DNA from: Clostridiales bacterium
Lineage (GTDB): Bacteria; Bacillota; Clostridia; Christensenellales; Borkfalkiaceae
NCBI GenBank assembly: GCA_015069495.1
Contig: SVIN01000003.1
Location: forward strand, 1-64,000
Reading direction: 5' to 3'
Length of the DNA stretch: 64,000 bases
The notes beneath the pieces were generated by a model. That model ran no database searches. It was not told the origin of the DNA and worked only from the letters and a program-made list of their open reading frames with translations. Positions 44,905-53,541 of this stretch are shown piece by piece. Positions within the stretch are counted from its first letter, which is position 1. Each line of letters starts with the position of its first letter. The position numbers and the translations under genes were made by a program.

Positions 44905-45903
44905 TTAAAGTTGCGTTTGGAGTGCCGTAATAGCAATTGCAGCAACGATATCTTCAGACTTACAACCACGGGAAAGATCGTTTAAAGGTTTTGCAAAGCC
45001 TTGACAGATAGGACCTACCGCCATGAAGCCGCCCAAACGTTCCGCGATTTTATAACCAATATTACCCGCCTGCAAATCAGGGAAGATAAACACGTTTGCT
45101 TGACCTGCAACGTCCGAATCAGGCGCTTTCAATGCTGCTACCGAAGGAACAATTGCTGCATCGAATTGCAATTCACCATCCAACTTAAGTTCAGGTGCTT
45201 TTTCCTTTGCAATTTTCACCGCTTCAGCAACCATCGTTACGTTGTCATGCTTTGCGCTGCCTTTCGTGGAGAAGGACAACATTGCCACTTTGGGTTCAAT
45301 TCCCGTAATCGCCTTTGCAGAATTTGCCGTAGCAATCGCGCATTCAGCAAGTCCTTCGCTGGTATACGTAGGATTTAAACCGCAATCCGCGAAAAATACC
45401 ATACCATCGGGGCAGTACTGATTGCCTTGAGGCGGGCAAATCATCAAGTTAAAGCTAGAAACGGAAGATACGCCTTTGGCAGTCTTAATAATCTGCAACC
45501 CAGGACGAAGCGTATTCGCAGTGGAATGACAAGCCCCAGAAACAAGGCCGTCAACATCCCCCATCTTCAACATCATCGCACCGAAGTAAGTACCGTCCGT
45601 AAGCAATTTCGCCGCTTGATCGGGTGTCATACCTTTAGATGCGCGCAATTCGCAAAGCTTTGCATTGTATTCAGGTAATTTATCCGAAGTCAAAGGATCG
45701 ATTACCGTTACCCCCGTCAAATCCACATCAGGGTTTGCCGCTTTAATTTCAGCTTCGTTACCAAGCAATACGATTTTTGCAACGCCTTCTTGGGTTGCAT
45801 CTGCAGCTGCTTTTACCACACGGGAATCTTCACCTTCACAAAGCACGATTGTTTTTTGCAAAGATTTCGCTTTCGCCTTAATCTCATCAAGAATATTTCT
45901 CAT
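44905..45903 (-). CDS. pta: Phosphate acetyltransferase
   Basis: A 332-residue Pta without the N-terminal DRTGG extension. It carries LCEGEDSRVVKAA, VDGLVSGACHSTANTLRPGL (in the family signature), FADCGLNPT and VFIFPDLQAGNIGYKIAERLGG. It converts acetyl-CoA and phosphate to acetyl phosphate, the substrate of AckA. AAAGGAGAT precedes the ATG and a promoter is about 75 bp upstream, divergent from tmcAL. Confidence 0.97.
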   Translation of the reverse strand: MRNILDEIKAKAKSLQKTIVLCEGEDSRVVKAAADATQEGVAKIVLLGNEAEIKAANPDVDLTGVTVIDPLTSDKLPEYNAKLCELRASKGMTPDQAAKLLTDGTYFGAMMLKMGDVDGLVSGACHSTANTLRPGLQIIKTAKGVSSVSSFNLMICPPQGNQYCPDGMVFFADCGLNPTYTSEGLAECAIATANSAKAITGIEPKVAMLSFSTKGSAKHDNVTMVAEAVKIAKEKAPELKLDGELQFDAAIVPSVAALKAPDSDVAGQANVFIFPDLQAGNIGYKIAERLGGFMAVGPICQGFAKPLNDLSRGCKSEDIVAAIAITALQTQL

Positions 45904-45978
45904 TTTTATCTCCTTTCAAACGTGAAACGCTTTATTTATTTTCCTTTTTTGTGTATAATGGTTACATCCATCTTTATT

Positions 45979-46007
45979 ATTATAGCACACTATTTTTACA
46001 ATGTAAA
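45979..46007 (-). promoter_or_regulatory. Promoter of pta-ackA
   Basis: TTTACA (46002-46007), 17-bp spacer, TG-extended TATAAT (45979-45984) on the minus strand. A plus-strand TATAAT at 45954-45959, with only a poor -35, may serve tmcAL; the two promoters would overlap. Confidence 0.65.
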
Positions 46008-46026
46008 GGAAATGAGAAGAAATAAA

Positions 46027-47172
46027 ATGAAAATTTGTGCAGTAATTTGCGAATATAATCCATTCCACAACGGGCACGCCTATCAATTAAGCGAAGCGAA
46101 AAAGCGTTCGCAGGCGGATGCCGTACTTTGCATTATGAGTGGAAATTTTGTACAACGAGGCGAATCAGCTATCGTTGATAAATTCACACGCGCAAAACAC
46201 GCCGTTTTAGGTGGCGCAGACGCTGTTATTGAATTACCTACCATCTTCGCAACATCCAACGCGGAATTATTCGCTAAAGGCGCGATTTCCATCTTATCCT
46301 CCATCCCTGACGTTACGACACTTTGTTTCGGAGCAGAAACAGCAAGCACTGAAGCATTTCTACAAACAGCAAAACTAATGAACGATGAACCTGAAAGCAT
46401 TTCTACCGCCATCAAGACCTACACTGCACAAGGTATGAGCTTCGCAAAAGCCCGCATGACGGCATGGCAGAAAATTGTCAACGTTGACATACTTTCCTCG
46501 CCTAACAATATTTTAGGTGTGGAATATACCCGCGCCATCCTTGCAAAAAATGCAAAGATTGACATTTTACCCATTCAGCGTATGGGCGGCGGATATCATG
46601 ACACCTCGCTAGATCGCGAATTCTCTTCCGCGAGCGCCATCCGTGTAGGTCTAACGAGTGGTTCCGATATTTCTTCTGTTATCCCTGCGTTTGTAAAAAC
46701 AGACTTACCTCAACGTTTCCCGCAACAATTAGATTCCTTGGAGAAATATGCCATCCTCGCACGCAAAACAGAAGAAATCGCGAATGTTTGCGACTGTACG
46801 GAAGGGTTGGAAAACGCCTTTAAAAAAGCTGCAAAACAACCGCAAACTTTGGTAGAATCTTTAACCTCCGCAAGATATACCTCTTCTCGCATTCGTCGTA
46901 TTGCTCTTCAAAACCTATTGGAAATTGATAAAAACTTAATTCAAGCAGGACTTCAATCCCCACTTTACTTGCGCGTTTTGGCAGTCAAAAAAGAACGTAG
47001 CGATATATTATCCGCCTTATCCACTTCTCTTTGCCCTATCATTATACGCGTTCACGATGAAGAATCCCTTTGCGGAATCGCAAAAAAAGTATATCAGCGG
47101 GATATCTTTGCGGAAAACGTGTATGCTTTGTTGCAAAACCCGCAAAAAATGCGCAATGTATTTATACCTTAA
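46027..47172 (+). CDS. tmcAL: tRNA(Met) cytidine acetate ligase
   Basis: A 381-residue nucleotidylyltransferase-like protein. The HIGH-type motif is NPFHNGH (11-17), followed by IMSGNFVQRGESAIVDKFTR in two segments and RMGGGYHD; FSSASAIRVGL supplies the second nucleotide motif. TmcAL activates acetate with ATP to acetylate C34 of elongator tRNA-Met in Firmicutes. It is divergent from pta-ackA, which produce acetate, a fitting neighbour. I chose the ATG at 46027; the ATG at 46012 (AAAGGAA too close) is the alternative. Confidence 0.9.
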   Translation: MKICAVICEYNPFHNGHAYQLSEAKKRSQADAVLCIMSGNFVQRGESAIVDKFTRAKHAVLGGADAVIELPTIFATSNAELFAKGAISILSSIPDVTTLCFGAETASTEAFLQTAKLMNDEPESISTAIKTYTAQGMSFAKARMTAWQKIVNVDILSSPNNILGVEYTRAILAKNAKIDILPIQRMGGGYHDTSLDREFSSASAIRVGLTSGSDISSVIPAFVKTDLPQRFPQQLDSLEKYAILARKTEEIANVCDCTEGLENAFKKAAKQPQTLVESLTSARYTSSRIRRIALQNLLEIDKNLIQAGLQSPLYLRVLAVKKERSDILSALSTSLCPIIIRVHDEESLCGIAKKVYQRDIFAENVYALLQNPQKMRNVFIP

Positions 47173-47232
47173 GCAATTTTATAATTTTTTTCATTTTGAT
47201 ATAAAAATTTTTTAAAAATGCTTGTAAAACGC

Positions 47233-47261
47233 TTGCTTTTTTATTTTTAATTCAGTATAAT
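47233..47261 (+). promoter_or_regulatory. Promoter of tRNA-Thr
   Basis: TTGCTT (47233-47238), 17-bp spacer, TATAAT (47256-47261). It shares AAACGC upstream and AATAAGCT downstream with the tRNA-Leu promoter. Confidence 0.8.
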
Positions 47262-47287
47262 GAATAAGCTGTTCAATGAACGAACGC

Positions 47288-47363
47288 GCTACTGTGGCTC
47301 AGTCGGTAGAGCAGCTGATTCGTAATCAGCAGGTCGCCGGTTCAAGTCCGGCCAGTAGCTCCA
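47288..47363 (+). tRNA. tRNA-Thr (anticodon CGT)
   Basis: Acceptor GCTACTG pairs with CAGTAGC; anticodon stem GCTGA/TCAGC encloses TTCGTAA, giving CGT at 47321-47323, which reads ACG. D-arm GGCTCAGTCGGTAGAGC and T-arm CCGGTTCAAGTCCGG are regular. CCA is encoded (47361-47363). Length 76 nt. Confidence 0.97.
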
Positions 47364-47408
47364 AAAAGAAGAGTTTTTGTGAATGATTCACAAAAACTCT
47401 TCTTTTTT
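47364..47408 (+). terminator. Intrinsic terminator of tRNA-Thr
   Basis: A stem of about 20 bp (AAAGAAGAGTTTTTGTGAA and its complement) with a TGA loop and a T6 tail, directly after the CCA. Confidence 0.9.
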
Positions 47409-47818
47409 ATCTTTTTTACTCAAAAATATCTGTAACTTTGAGAAATTTTTCCATTTTTATAATGTTATTTTGTGAAATAGGCATAGTTTGTGGCCAATTT
47501 TGGAGCCAAATTATGCCTAGTTTATTTATACATTGTACGCGCGCGTGCGTATAGAAGAGTATTCGCGCACTTTTTAACATTATAGTATAAATAAGGCACT
47601 TCTTTATTTATTACTCTAATTTCCATCCCAAAAAAAGAAAATCGTCTACAATAAAAAGCAAGTTCTATAAACTCATCGAATAAAACAGCTTTTTTACAAT
47701 AAATACTGCATATACACTCTTTAGATTCTCCCCCGCGGGTCTCGAACCTATACGACAAACCGCTGAAAGCCTTTACTTTAAAGGCTTTCAGCGGTTACTG
47801 TCCCAAATTATAGAACCT
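47409..47818. other. Non-coding stretch with two hairpins and a tRNA-like fragment
   Basis: No supported gene. It holds an imperfect hairpin at 47478-47519 (TAGGCATA/TATGCCTA outer stem), a perfect 17-bp hairpin at 47758-47796 without T-run on either strand, and between 47728 and 47757 (minus strand) a GGTTCGAGACC stretch resembling a tRNA T-loop followed by a G-rich segment. An open frame of 78 codons at 47522-47758 begins with TTG without ribosome site and is not credible. Confidence 0.5.
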
Positions 47819-47962
47819 TTATATATACTCTCTCCCCTTCAAATAGTCGCAAATCCACGCCAACGTATCACCGACAAACGCATTATCGTGGCGATAGTCA
47901 AACAAAATAAACGCATGCGCCGCGCCCGACAAAATCTCAAAATCATACGCAACCGTAAGAGA
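47819..47962 (-). pseudogene. C-terminal remnant of an alpha/beta-hydrolase-like gene
   Basis: Translation of the minus strand up to a TAA at 47819 gives about 48 residues with FEILSGAAHAFILFDYR and TLAWICDYLKG, the pattern around the catalytic His and the last helix of alpha/beta hydrolases. It has no start codon, and an in-frame TAG lies upstream at 47987. The rest of the gene is missing. It lies just downstream of a broken dehydrogenase gene, so both may come from one decayed operon. Family assignment from a short stretch is tentative. Confidence 0.5.
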
Positions 47963-48007
47963 AAAATTAGTAAAATATACAAAATACTATAAAATTTTGC
48001 CTATTTT

Positions 48008-49240
48008 TTATTTTTTTACAAGGTAGGTCGCACCATCATTTATTCTCGATTCTTCCGCTGCAAAACTCATCAAATGGCTTTCAATAGATACGTCCAAATA
48101 TGTAATGCCTTCCGCAATTTCACCATTCAATGCACGATAAAGACTGTTCATCATGAAATAGTCACCGCCCATGTGTCCGCCAATGTTTGCCGCGGAAACA
48201 TCGATTTCCATCTTTTCAACTTGACCGCCGAACGTACGGATTTCCAAGCGATTTTCTTCTACGCAACCCACGAGTTCCGCCTTCGTGCCGTGTATCTTCA
48301 AATCACGGTAAATTTCTTTGCTAAATGCCGTCATCGTATGGCAAGCAGTCTTACCATTTGCAAACTGCATAATCGTTACTTGATGATCCACCACGTCGTT
48401 ATCCGTCTTATATACACATTTATCATACTGTGTACCTTTCAAATCGGTTAAAACGTTTTCTTTGGTATGTTCTTTCGTAGTAAAATAGCTCGCAAAAAAA
48501 TCACCTTCAGGGGAGGTATAAATCGTCTGCGCTTTATAAATACAATCGGTAAGGGGGCAAGCGGAACAATATTCCGTACTGCCTGCGGGTGCATTTTCAG
48601 CATTGAAATGCGATAAACCGCCATAAGAATTCACCGACAAACAATTTTCACCCATTAAATACCGTAAAATATCCATGTCGTGACAACATTTTGCTAAAAT
48701 CATCGGGCTGGACTGCGCTTTATTTCGCCAAGGTCCACGAACAAAACTGTGCGCTTGGTGATAATACCCCACGTTCTCGCTTGCATGAATAGTAATCACT
48801 TCGCCCAATTTTCCACTGTCAATAATACGTTTCACCGTCGAATAGAACGGCGTATAGCGCAAAACGTGACAAAAGACAACCTTTCTATCGTATTGTTTGC
48901 TCGCTTCGTAAATTGCCAAGCAATCCTCTTTATTATTCGCAATCGGCTTTTCAAGCAATAAATCGTAGCCTGCCTGCATCATTGCGATTGCATGCTCCTT
49001 ATGGTCTTCGTCTTGGGTTGCAACAGCTACGATATCCGCACCTATTTTTTCACCGAGAAAATCATGATAATTTTCAAACAAACGCACACCTGGGTATGCC
49101 GTTTGAGCCAATTATAATCTTTCGGGATTGTTTTCGATAATGGCAACCAACCTAAATTTTTCAGGATACGTCTTCGCAAAGTTTGCGTATATCGTTCCTC
49201 TTGCGTCTAAACCAAATACGACTAAATTTTTAATTTCCAT
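48008..49240 (-). pseudogene. Gfo/Idh/MocA-family dehydrogenase interrupted by an in-frame stop
   Basis: The intact part (48008-49111, 367 codons) is a Gfo/Idh/MocA oxidoreductase: DIVAVATQDEDHKEHAIAMM, LLLEKPIANN (EKP motif), HVLRYTPFYSTVKRII and the C-terminal sheet domain. It lacks the Rossmann start. The missing 42 codons lie in the same frame from an ATG at 49240 (AAGGAAAC upstream; KNLVVFGLDARGTIYANFAK) and are cut off only by TAA at 49112-49114, within ENNPERL*LAQTAYPG. A single GAA-to-TAA change would explain it. Either a recent nonsense mutation, a sequencing error, or readthrough. Confidence 0.82.
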
Positions 49241-49343
49241 AGTTTGTTTCCTTGTATCATCAAATTTCGTTATTCCTTATGCCATTATAGCAAAAGATAT
49301 TCTACTTTGCAAGATAATTTTAACAAAAAACAAAGTATTCTTT

Positions 49344-49685
49344 TTATTTTTCGTCAATCATGATGCCTTTAATTCGTTCTAAAATGTCTGCGGAAATAGA
49401 ACATTCCTCTTCCAAAAATCTTTCAATTGCCTTGGAAAGAACTCCATCCCCATCCCCGTAATTATTCAAAATCTCCTTATGCAATTTACCCCAAGCCACA
49501 TAATTAATCGTAGGGTCGTCCAACATAACGAGATCGTCTTCGGCAAAATCCCCGCCTGTTCCTGCTCCGCGCCAACGCTTACCGCATACGGAAAACGACG
49601 TAACTTCAAAATCACGCGTCAAATCCTCATACGACACCCCAAGTAAGCCGTTAATCAAAAAGGTAAGCCTACCCGTTCTATCCGC
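49344..49685 (-). pseudogene. Tyrosine-phosphatase-like C-terminal fragment
   Basis: From 49685 the minus strand reads ADRTGRLTFLINGLLGVSYEDLTRDFEVTSF, seen here as ADRTGRL plus INGLLGVSYEDLTRDF, typical of the region just after the P-loop of secreted tyrosine phosphatases (HCxxGADRTG). A TAA at 49686-49688 falls where the P-loop should be, preceded by KCA, and no upstream catalytic-domain half is recognisable. The fragment of about 113 codons ends normally at 49344. Probably a dead gene. The following 49689-49807 holds only AT-rich sequence. Confidence 0.6.
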
Positions 49686-49807
49686 TTATGCGCACTTGGG
49701 TACATTATACATAGCATTGCTTATATCCATTATATAGCACAAAGAACAACAAAAACTACAACAAAATAAATATTTTTATGAAAAACTCGTAAAAAATACA
49801 TTTTTTA

Positions 49808-50482
49808 TTAGAGTGTAAATGCAGAAGCTAACCGCAAGTATTCTTCACAAGCAACACAAAGCAAATATCGTAAGTCCTTACAATAAACAACCTTTTCCGC
49901 AATCATGCCTACTCCTTCCCCCAAACTTTTACATACCAATGCAAACGCAGGGTATTGCACGTGATATTTATTCGCCATATACTCTATCTGTCTTTCTAAA
50001 ATTTGTAAAATCCGTTTACAGCTGTCTTGCGTTTCTCCGTTCTCCAACCGCGAAATGTTTTGTGTGAGAATGTCCATACAACCATATAAAGCATTGAACG
50101 CGCCTTGGTACAAGCGGTATTTCGACTTCTCTTTTCCATGAAAAATCATATATTCCACCCGTTTTTCCACCACCAACGTTTCTTCTTGCATATCAGCTTG
50201 CACTGCGTAGGCGATATCTTGGGTTAAATACACGGAATATGCTGTATATTGGCTATCCCCATCCGTTAAAAGATAGCCTGCCCCACCGCTTAATTGCGCC
50301 TCATGTGTGGCTGATTGGATATGTGTATCTGCAGACACCAAGAAGTAAAAGGTTTTTCCAACCCAAATACACTTTGCGTGAGATAAAGTATACGCGTACA
50401 CACTAAACCCAAAAATCATGGTGAATAATAACGCGCTAAAAAGTGCAAACCACCGTCGCTTGATAAAAAAATCCATCCTCAT
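49808..50482 (-). CDS. Uncharacterised membrane-anchored protein
   Basis: A 224-residue protein not recognised. It has a basic N-terminus and one membrane helix (about 10-32), then a segment (KTFYFLVSADTHIQSATHEA...GGAGYLLTDG) that recalls the strand-helix-strand pattern of SPOR domains, and a mostly helical C-terminal half with several Cys. A cell-wall or sporulation role is only a guess. Starts at 50482 or 50476 are both possible; both ATGs lie inside a strong hairpin that also acts as the nrdG terminator. Confidence 0.65.
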   Translation of the reverse strand: MRMDFFIKRRWFALFSALLFTMIFGFSVYAYTLSHAKCIWVGKTFYFLVSADTHIQSATHEAQLSGGAGYLLTDGDSQYTAYSVYLTQDIAYAVQADMQEETLVVEKRVEYMIFHGKEKSKYRLYQGAFNALYGCMDILTQNISRLENGETQDSCKRILQILERQIEYMANKYHVQYPAFALVCKSLGEGVGMIAEKVVYCKDLRYLLCVACEEYLRLASAFTL

Positions 50483-50508
50483 ACCCTATTGTATGCGATG
50501 GATTTTTT
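50465..50508 (-). terminator. nrdG terminator hairpin that encloses the start of the next gene
   Basis: On the minus strand AAAAAATCCATC pairs with GATGGATTTTTT, with an inner CATAC/GTATG stem, followed by a T7 run. The inner part includes the putative GGGT site and both ATGs of the downstream gene. Confidence 0.7.
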
Positions 50509-50511
50509 CTT

Positions 50512-51039
50512 TTATTCGATATGTAAAACACACTGACCGCTTTTCAACGTTTTTTTCACGTCAATGATGCGTTGGTTGGACGAACCGCGGAATTTTAACC
50601 GCACGTCTTTTAATTCTTCAATATAGGCGCCGTCCACCAAAACATCGCAAAGTGAAATCAATTCCTGCGTGCATTCGGTATTTTTAGCACTCTCACGAAG
50701 CAAACCGCTCTTTTCATCCAAGACGTATCCCGTATAACACCAAACGGTTTTATTAGGGTAACGATCTTTGACTTTTTTTACAAACGGAAGTAAGGTTTTT
50801 TGATTGAGCGGTTCAAGCGGTTCCCCACCCAAAAGTGAAATTCCTGCAATATAATCCGAGGAAAGTTCGGTTAAAATTTTCTCCTCAACGGTTTCATCGA
50901 ATAAATCACCATAGGTGAAATCCCAAGCAACCTCGTTGAAACAATTTTTACAGCGATGGGTACAGCCCGACACGAATAAGGAAATACGCACCCCCTCCCC
51001 GTTGGCTATATCCGTCCATTTAATGGTCGCGTAATTCAT
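50512..51039 (-). CDS. nrdG: Anaerobic ribonucleotide reductase activating protein
   Basis: A 175-residue radical SAM enzyme that installs the glycyl radical on NrdD. The cluster-binding motif CTHRCKNC is at 26-33 and the GGEPL motif (ISLLGGEPLEP) follows near 95. Its ATG overlaps the nrdD stop by one base (51039), so the pair is translationally coupled. Confidence 0.96.
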   Translation of the reverse strand: MNYATIKWTDIANGEGVRISLFVSGCTHRCKNCFNEVAWDFTYGDLFDETVEEKILTELSSDYIAGISLLGGEPLEPLNQKTLLPFVKKVKDRYPNKTVWCYTGYVLDEKSGLLRESAKNTECTQELISLCDVLVDGAYIEELKDVRLKFRGSSNQRIIDVKKTLKSGQCVLHIE

Positions 51040-53219
51040 TACAGGTGAAGAACGCGGTCTTTAATTTCCTGCGTTCTGCCTTGATTCCAATATTGTGTAC
51101 CGATGTAGCCGCAGGTGCGTCTTGCGACGTTCATCTTTGCTTGATCACGATTATGACAATGAGGGCATTCCCAAATCAATTTTCCAGACTCATCGGAAAT
51201 AACCTGAATTTCACCATCGTAACCGCATTCCTGACAATAATCGCTCTTCGTGTTCAATTCTGCATACATGATATTTTCATAAATAAATTTCATGACGGAC
51301 AATACCGCGGGGATATTGTCTTGCATATTCGGAACTTCCACATAGGAAATTGCCCCACCAGGCGAAAGCTGTTGGAAAGTGCTTTCAAATTTCAGCTTAG
51401 TAAACGCGTCGATTTCTTCAGAAACGTGCACATGATAGCTGTTGGTAATATAACTCTTATCCGTAACGCCAGGGATAATCCCGAAGCGTTTTTGCAAACA
51501 TTTTGAGAACTTATAAGTGGTACTTTCCAAAGGCGTACCATACAAGGAGAAGTCTATTTTTTCCTTTTCCTTCCATTCCTTACACTTATCGTTCATACGC
51601 TTCATAACTGCCAAAGCAAAAGGTTTTGCCGATTCATCCGTATGCGATGCCCCCGTCATATACTTTACACATTCATACAAGCCTGCATACCCCAAAGATA
51701 TGGTCGAATAACCGCCGTACAGCAATTTATCAATCGTTTCCCCTTTCTCCAAACGCGCCAACGCGCCATACTGCCAAAGAATAGGAGCGGCATCTGAAAG
51801 TGTCCCTTTCAAACGGTTGTGGCGTTCCATGAGTGCGCGGTAGCAAAGTTCTAAACGCTCGTCAAAAATACGCCAGAAATTCTCTTCATTTTTGCCCGAA
51901 GACAATGCAACGTCCACAAGGTTAATCGTTACAACCCCTTGGTTAAATCTGCCATAATATTTCGGTTTCCCGTTTTCATCTACGTAAGGAGTCAAGAAAC
52001 TGCGGCAACCCATGCAGGTATAGCAATGCCCCTCGCCGTTTTTGTCCACCTTAAATTCTAACATTTTCTTTTCGGAAATGTAATCGGGCACCATGCGTTT
52101 TGCCGTACATCTTGCCGCAAGCTCCGTCAAGTACCAATAAGGCTGTTCTTCCGAAATATTGTCGGGTTCTAATACGTAAATCAATTTCGGGAAAGCAGGC
52201 GTAATCCAAACACCCGACTCATTTTTTACCCCCAACATACGCTGACGAAGGGTCTCCTCGATAATCATGGCAAGATCAGCCTTTTCGCGCGCATCGCGTG
52301 CTTCGTTCAAATACATAAATACAGTAACGAACGGAGCTTGCCCATTGGTCGTAAGCAAAGTGACCACCTGATATTGAATGGTTTGAATACCGCGCTTAAT
52401 TTCATCGCGAAGACGCTTTTCCGCAATTTCTACAATGCGGTCTTCCGACACCTCTAAACCAGATAATTCCGCCGCAACTTCCTTGCGAATTTTTTGACGG
52501 CTGATCTCAACGAAGGGCGCAAGATGAGTCAAAGAAATACTTTGACCGCCATATTGATTGGAAGCAACCTGTGCAATAATTTGCGTAGCAATATTACACG
52601 CAGTCGAAAAACTGTGCGGTTTTTCAATCAACGTACCCGAAATTACCGTACCGTTTTGCAACATATCTTCCAAATTAACCAAGTCGCAATTATGCATATG
52701 TTGCGCAAAATAGTCTGCATCATGGAAGTGGATCAACCCTTGATCATGCGCCGCTACGATATCGCTAGGCAACAAAATACGACGGGTCAAATCCTTAGAA
52801 ACTTCCCCTGCCATATAGTCGCGCTGTACGCTGTTTACCGTAGGATTTTTGTTAGAGTTTTCCTGTTTTACTTCCTCATTATTGCATTCAATCAAGGATA
52901 AAATTTGCGCATCCGTTGTATTTACTTTACGCACCAAAGCGCGGTTATATCGATAAGTTATGTACTTCCGCGCCAACGCAAAACACAAGGTTGCCATCAG
53001 TCGGTTTTCCACCATATCCTGAATTTCTTCCACGTGAGGCGCCCTGCCAAGGTGCTCGCATTGTTCGGTAACAACGTCCACAATCGCCATCAACGCGCCT
53101 TCCGAAATGCGGTCGCGTTCAGCAACTTCTTTGTTCGCTTTACGCAATGCGCTTACAATCTTTTCCTTATCAAATACAACTTCTTCCCCGCTTCTTTTTA
53201 TAATTTTCATTTCTTTCAT
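51039..53219 (-). CDS. nrdD: Anaerobic (class III) ribonucleoside-triphosphate reductase
   Basis: A 726-residue NrdD. An N-terminal ATP-cone (IIKRSGEEVVFDKEKIVSAL, about 4-95) precedes the ten-stranded barrel. The C-terminal zinc site has CQEC and CPHC, and the glycyl radical site RRTCGYIGTQYWNQGR follows. It makes deoxynucleotides without oxygen, consistent with an anaerobe. GGGGTG lies nine bases before the ATG. The promoter region carries two NrdR boxes. Confidence 0.97.
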   Translation of the reverse strand: MKEMKIIKRSGEEVVFDKEKIVSALRKANKEVAERDRISEGALMAIVDVVTEQCEHLGRAPHVEEIQDMVENRLMATLCFALARKYITYRYNRALVRKVNTTDAQILSLIECNNEEVKQENSNKNPTVNSVQRDYMAGEVSKDLTRRILLPSDIVAAHDQGLIHFHDADYFAQHMHNCDLVNLEDMLQNGTVISGTLIEKPHSFSTACNIATQIIAQVASNQYGGQSISLTHLAPFVEISRQKIRKEVAAELSGLEVSEDRIVEIAEKRLRDEIKRGIQTIQYQVVTLLTTNGQAPFVTVFMYLNEARDAREKADLAMIIEETLRQRMLGVKNESGVWITPAFPKLIYVLEPDNISEEQPYWYLTELAARCTAKRMVPDYISEKKMLEFKVDKNGEGHCYTCMGCRSFLTPYVDENGKPKYYGRFNQGVVTINLVDVALSSGKNEENFWRIFDERLELCYRALMERHNRLKGTLSDAAPILWQYGALARLEKGETIDKLLYGGYSTISLGYAGLYECVKYMTGASHTDESAKPFALAVMKRMNDKCKEWKEKEKIDFSLYGTPLESTTYKFSKCLQKRFGIIPGVTDKSYITNSYHVHVSEEIDAFTKLKFESTFQQLSPGGAISYVEVPNMQDNIPAVLSVMKFIYENIMYAELNTKSDYCQECGYDGEIQVISDESGKLIWECPHCHNRDQAKMNVARRTCGYIGTQYWNQGRTQEIKDRVLHL

Positions 53220-53248
53220 AACCCGTACACCCCTATTCTTCCTCTGTA

Positions 53249-53362
53249 ATTATATGATACCCCACAATATTTTGTAATCGAGGAGAAATGTCGAACACAA
53301 TATATTGTGTATAATACTCATTTAACGCTATACTATTATACCATATCTTGTGTTAAAGTCAA
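53249..53362 (-). promoter_or_regulatory. nrdDG control region: two promoters and two NrdR boxes
   Basis: Proximal promoter: TTACAA (53272-53277)-17-TATAAT (53249-53254). Distal promoter: TTGACT (53357-53362)-16-TATAAT (53335-53340), minus strand. NrdR-like boxes are CCACAATATTTTGTAA (53262-53277), overlapping the proximal -35 and spacer, and the perfect palindrome ACACAATATATTGTGT (53295-53310), centres 33 bp apart, about three helical turns, as expected for cooperative NrdR binding. A lone TGTCGAA (53289-53295) abuts the distal box. Confidence 0.75.
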
Positions 53363-53504
53363 CTACATGGTGACAATATAAAATATAGGAAAAACTTATA
53401 CTTCTACCCTTTTTTAAATGATAGAAATGCTTTATAAACAAGACAGTCAAGCCAATTTTAGCTCTTTTTCTATTAAAAAATTATATACTATCTATTTTTT
53501 TGCA

Positions 53505-53532
53505 TAAAAAAAGGGATAAGCGAGCACTTACC
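53505..53532 (-). terminator. Intrinsic terminator of rho
   Basis: Stem AGGGGTAAG/CTTATCCCT (one G-U pair) with a TGCTCG loop and a T7 tail on the minus strand. The stretch 53363-53504 between this and the nrdD control region shows nothing recognisable. Confidence 0.75.
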
Positions 53533-53541
53533 CCTTGACTT

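Noticed and set aside
47522..47758. 78-codon minus-strand open frame between tRNA-Thr and the hydrolase remnant
   Set aside because: Starts with TTG without ribosome site, its first codons derive from the tRNA-like G-rich stretch, and no domain is visible.
53289..53295. Single 0A box as a sporulation control site for nrdDG
   Set aside because: A lone 7-mer is expected several times by chance in a 64-kb window on two strands; kept only as a side remark, unlike the tandem pair at spo0A.
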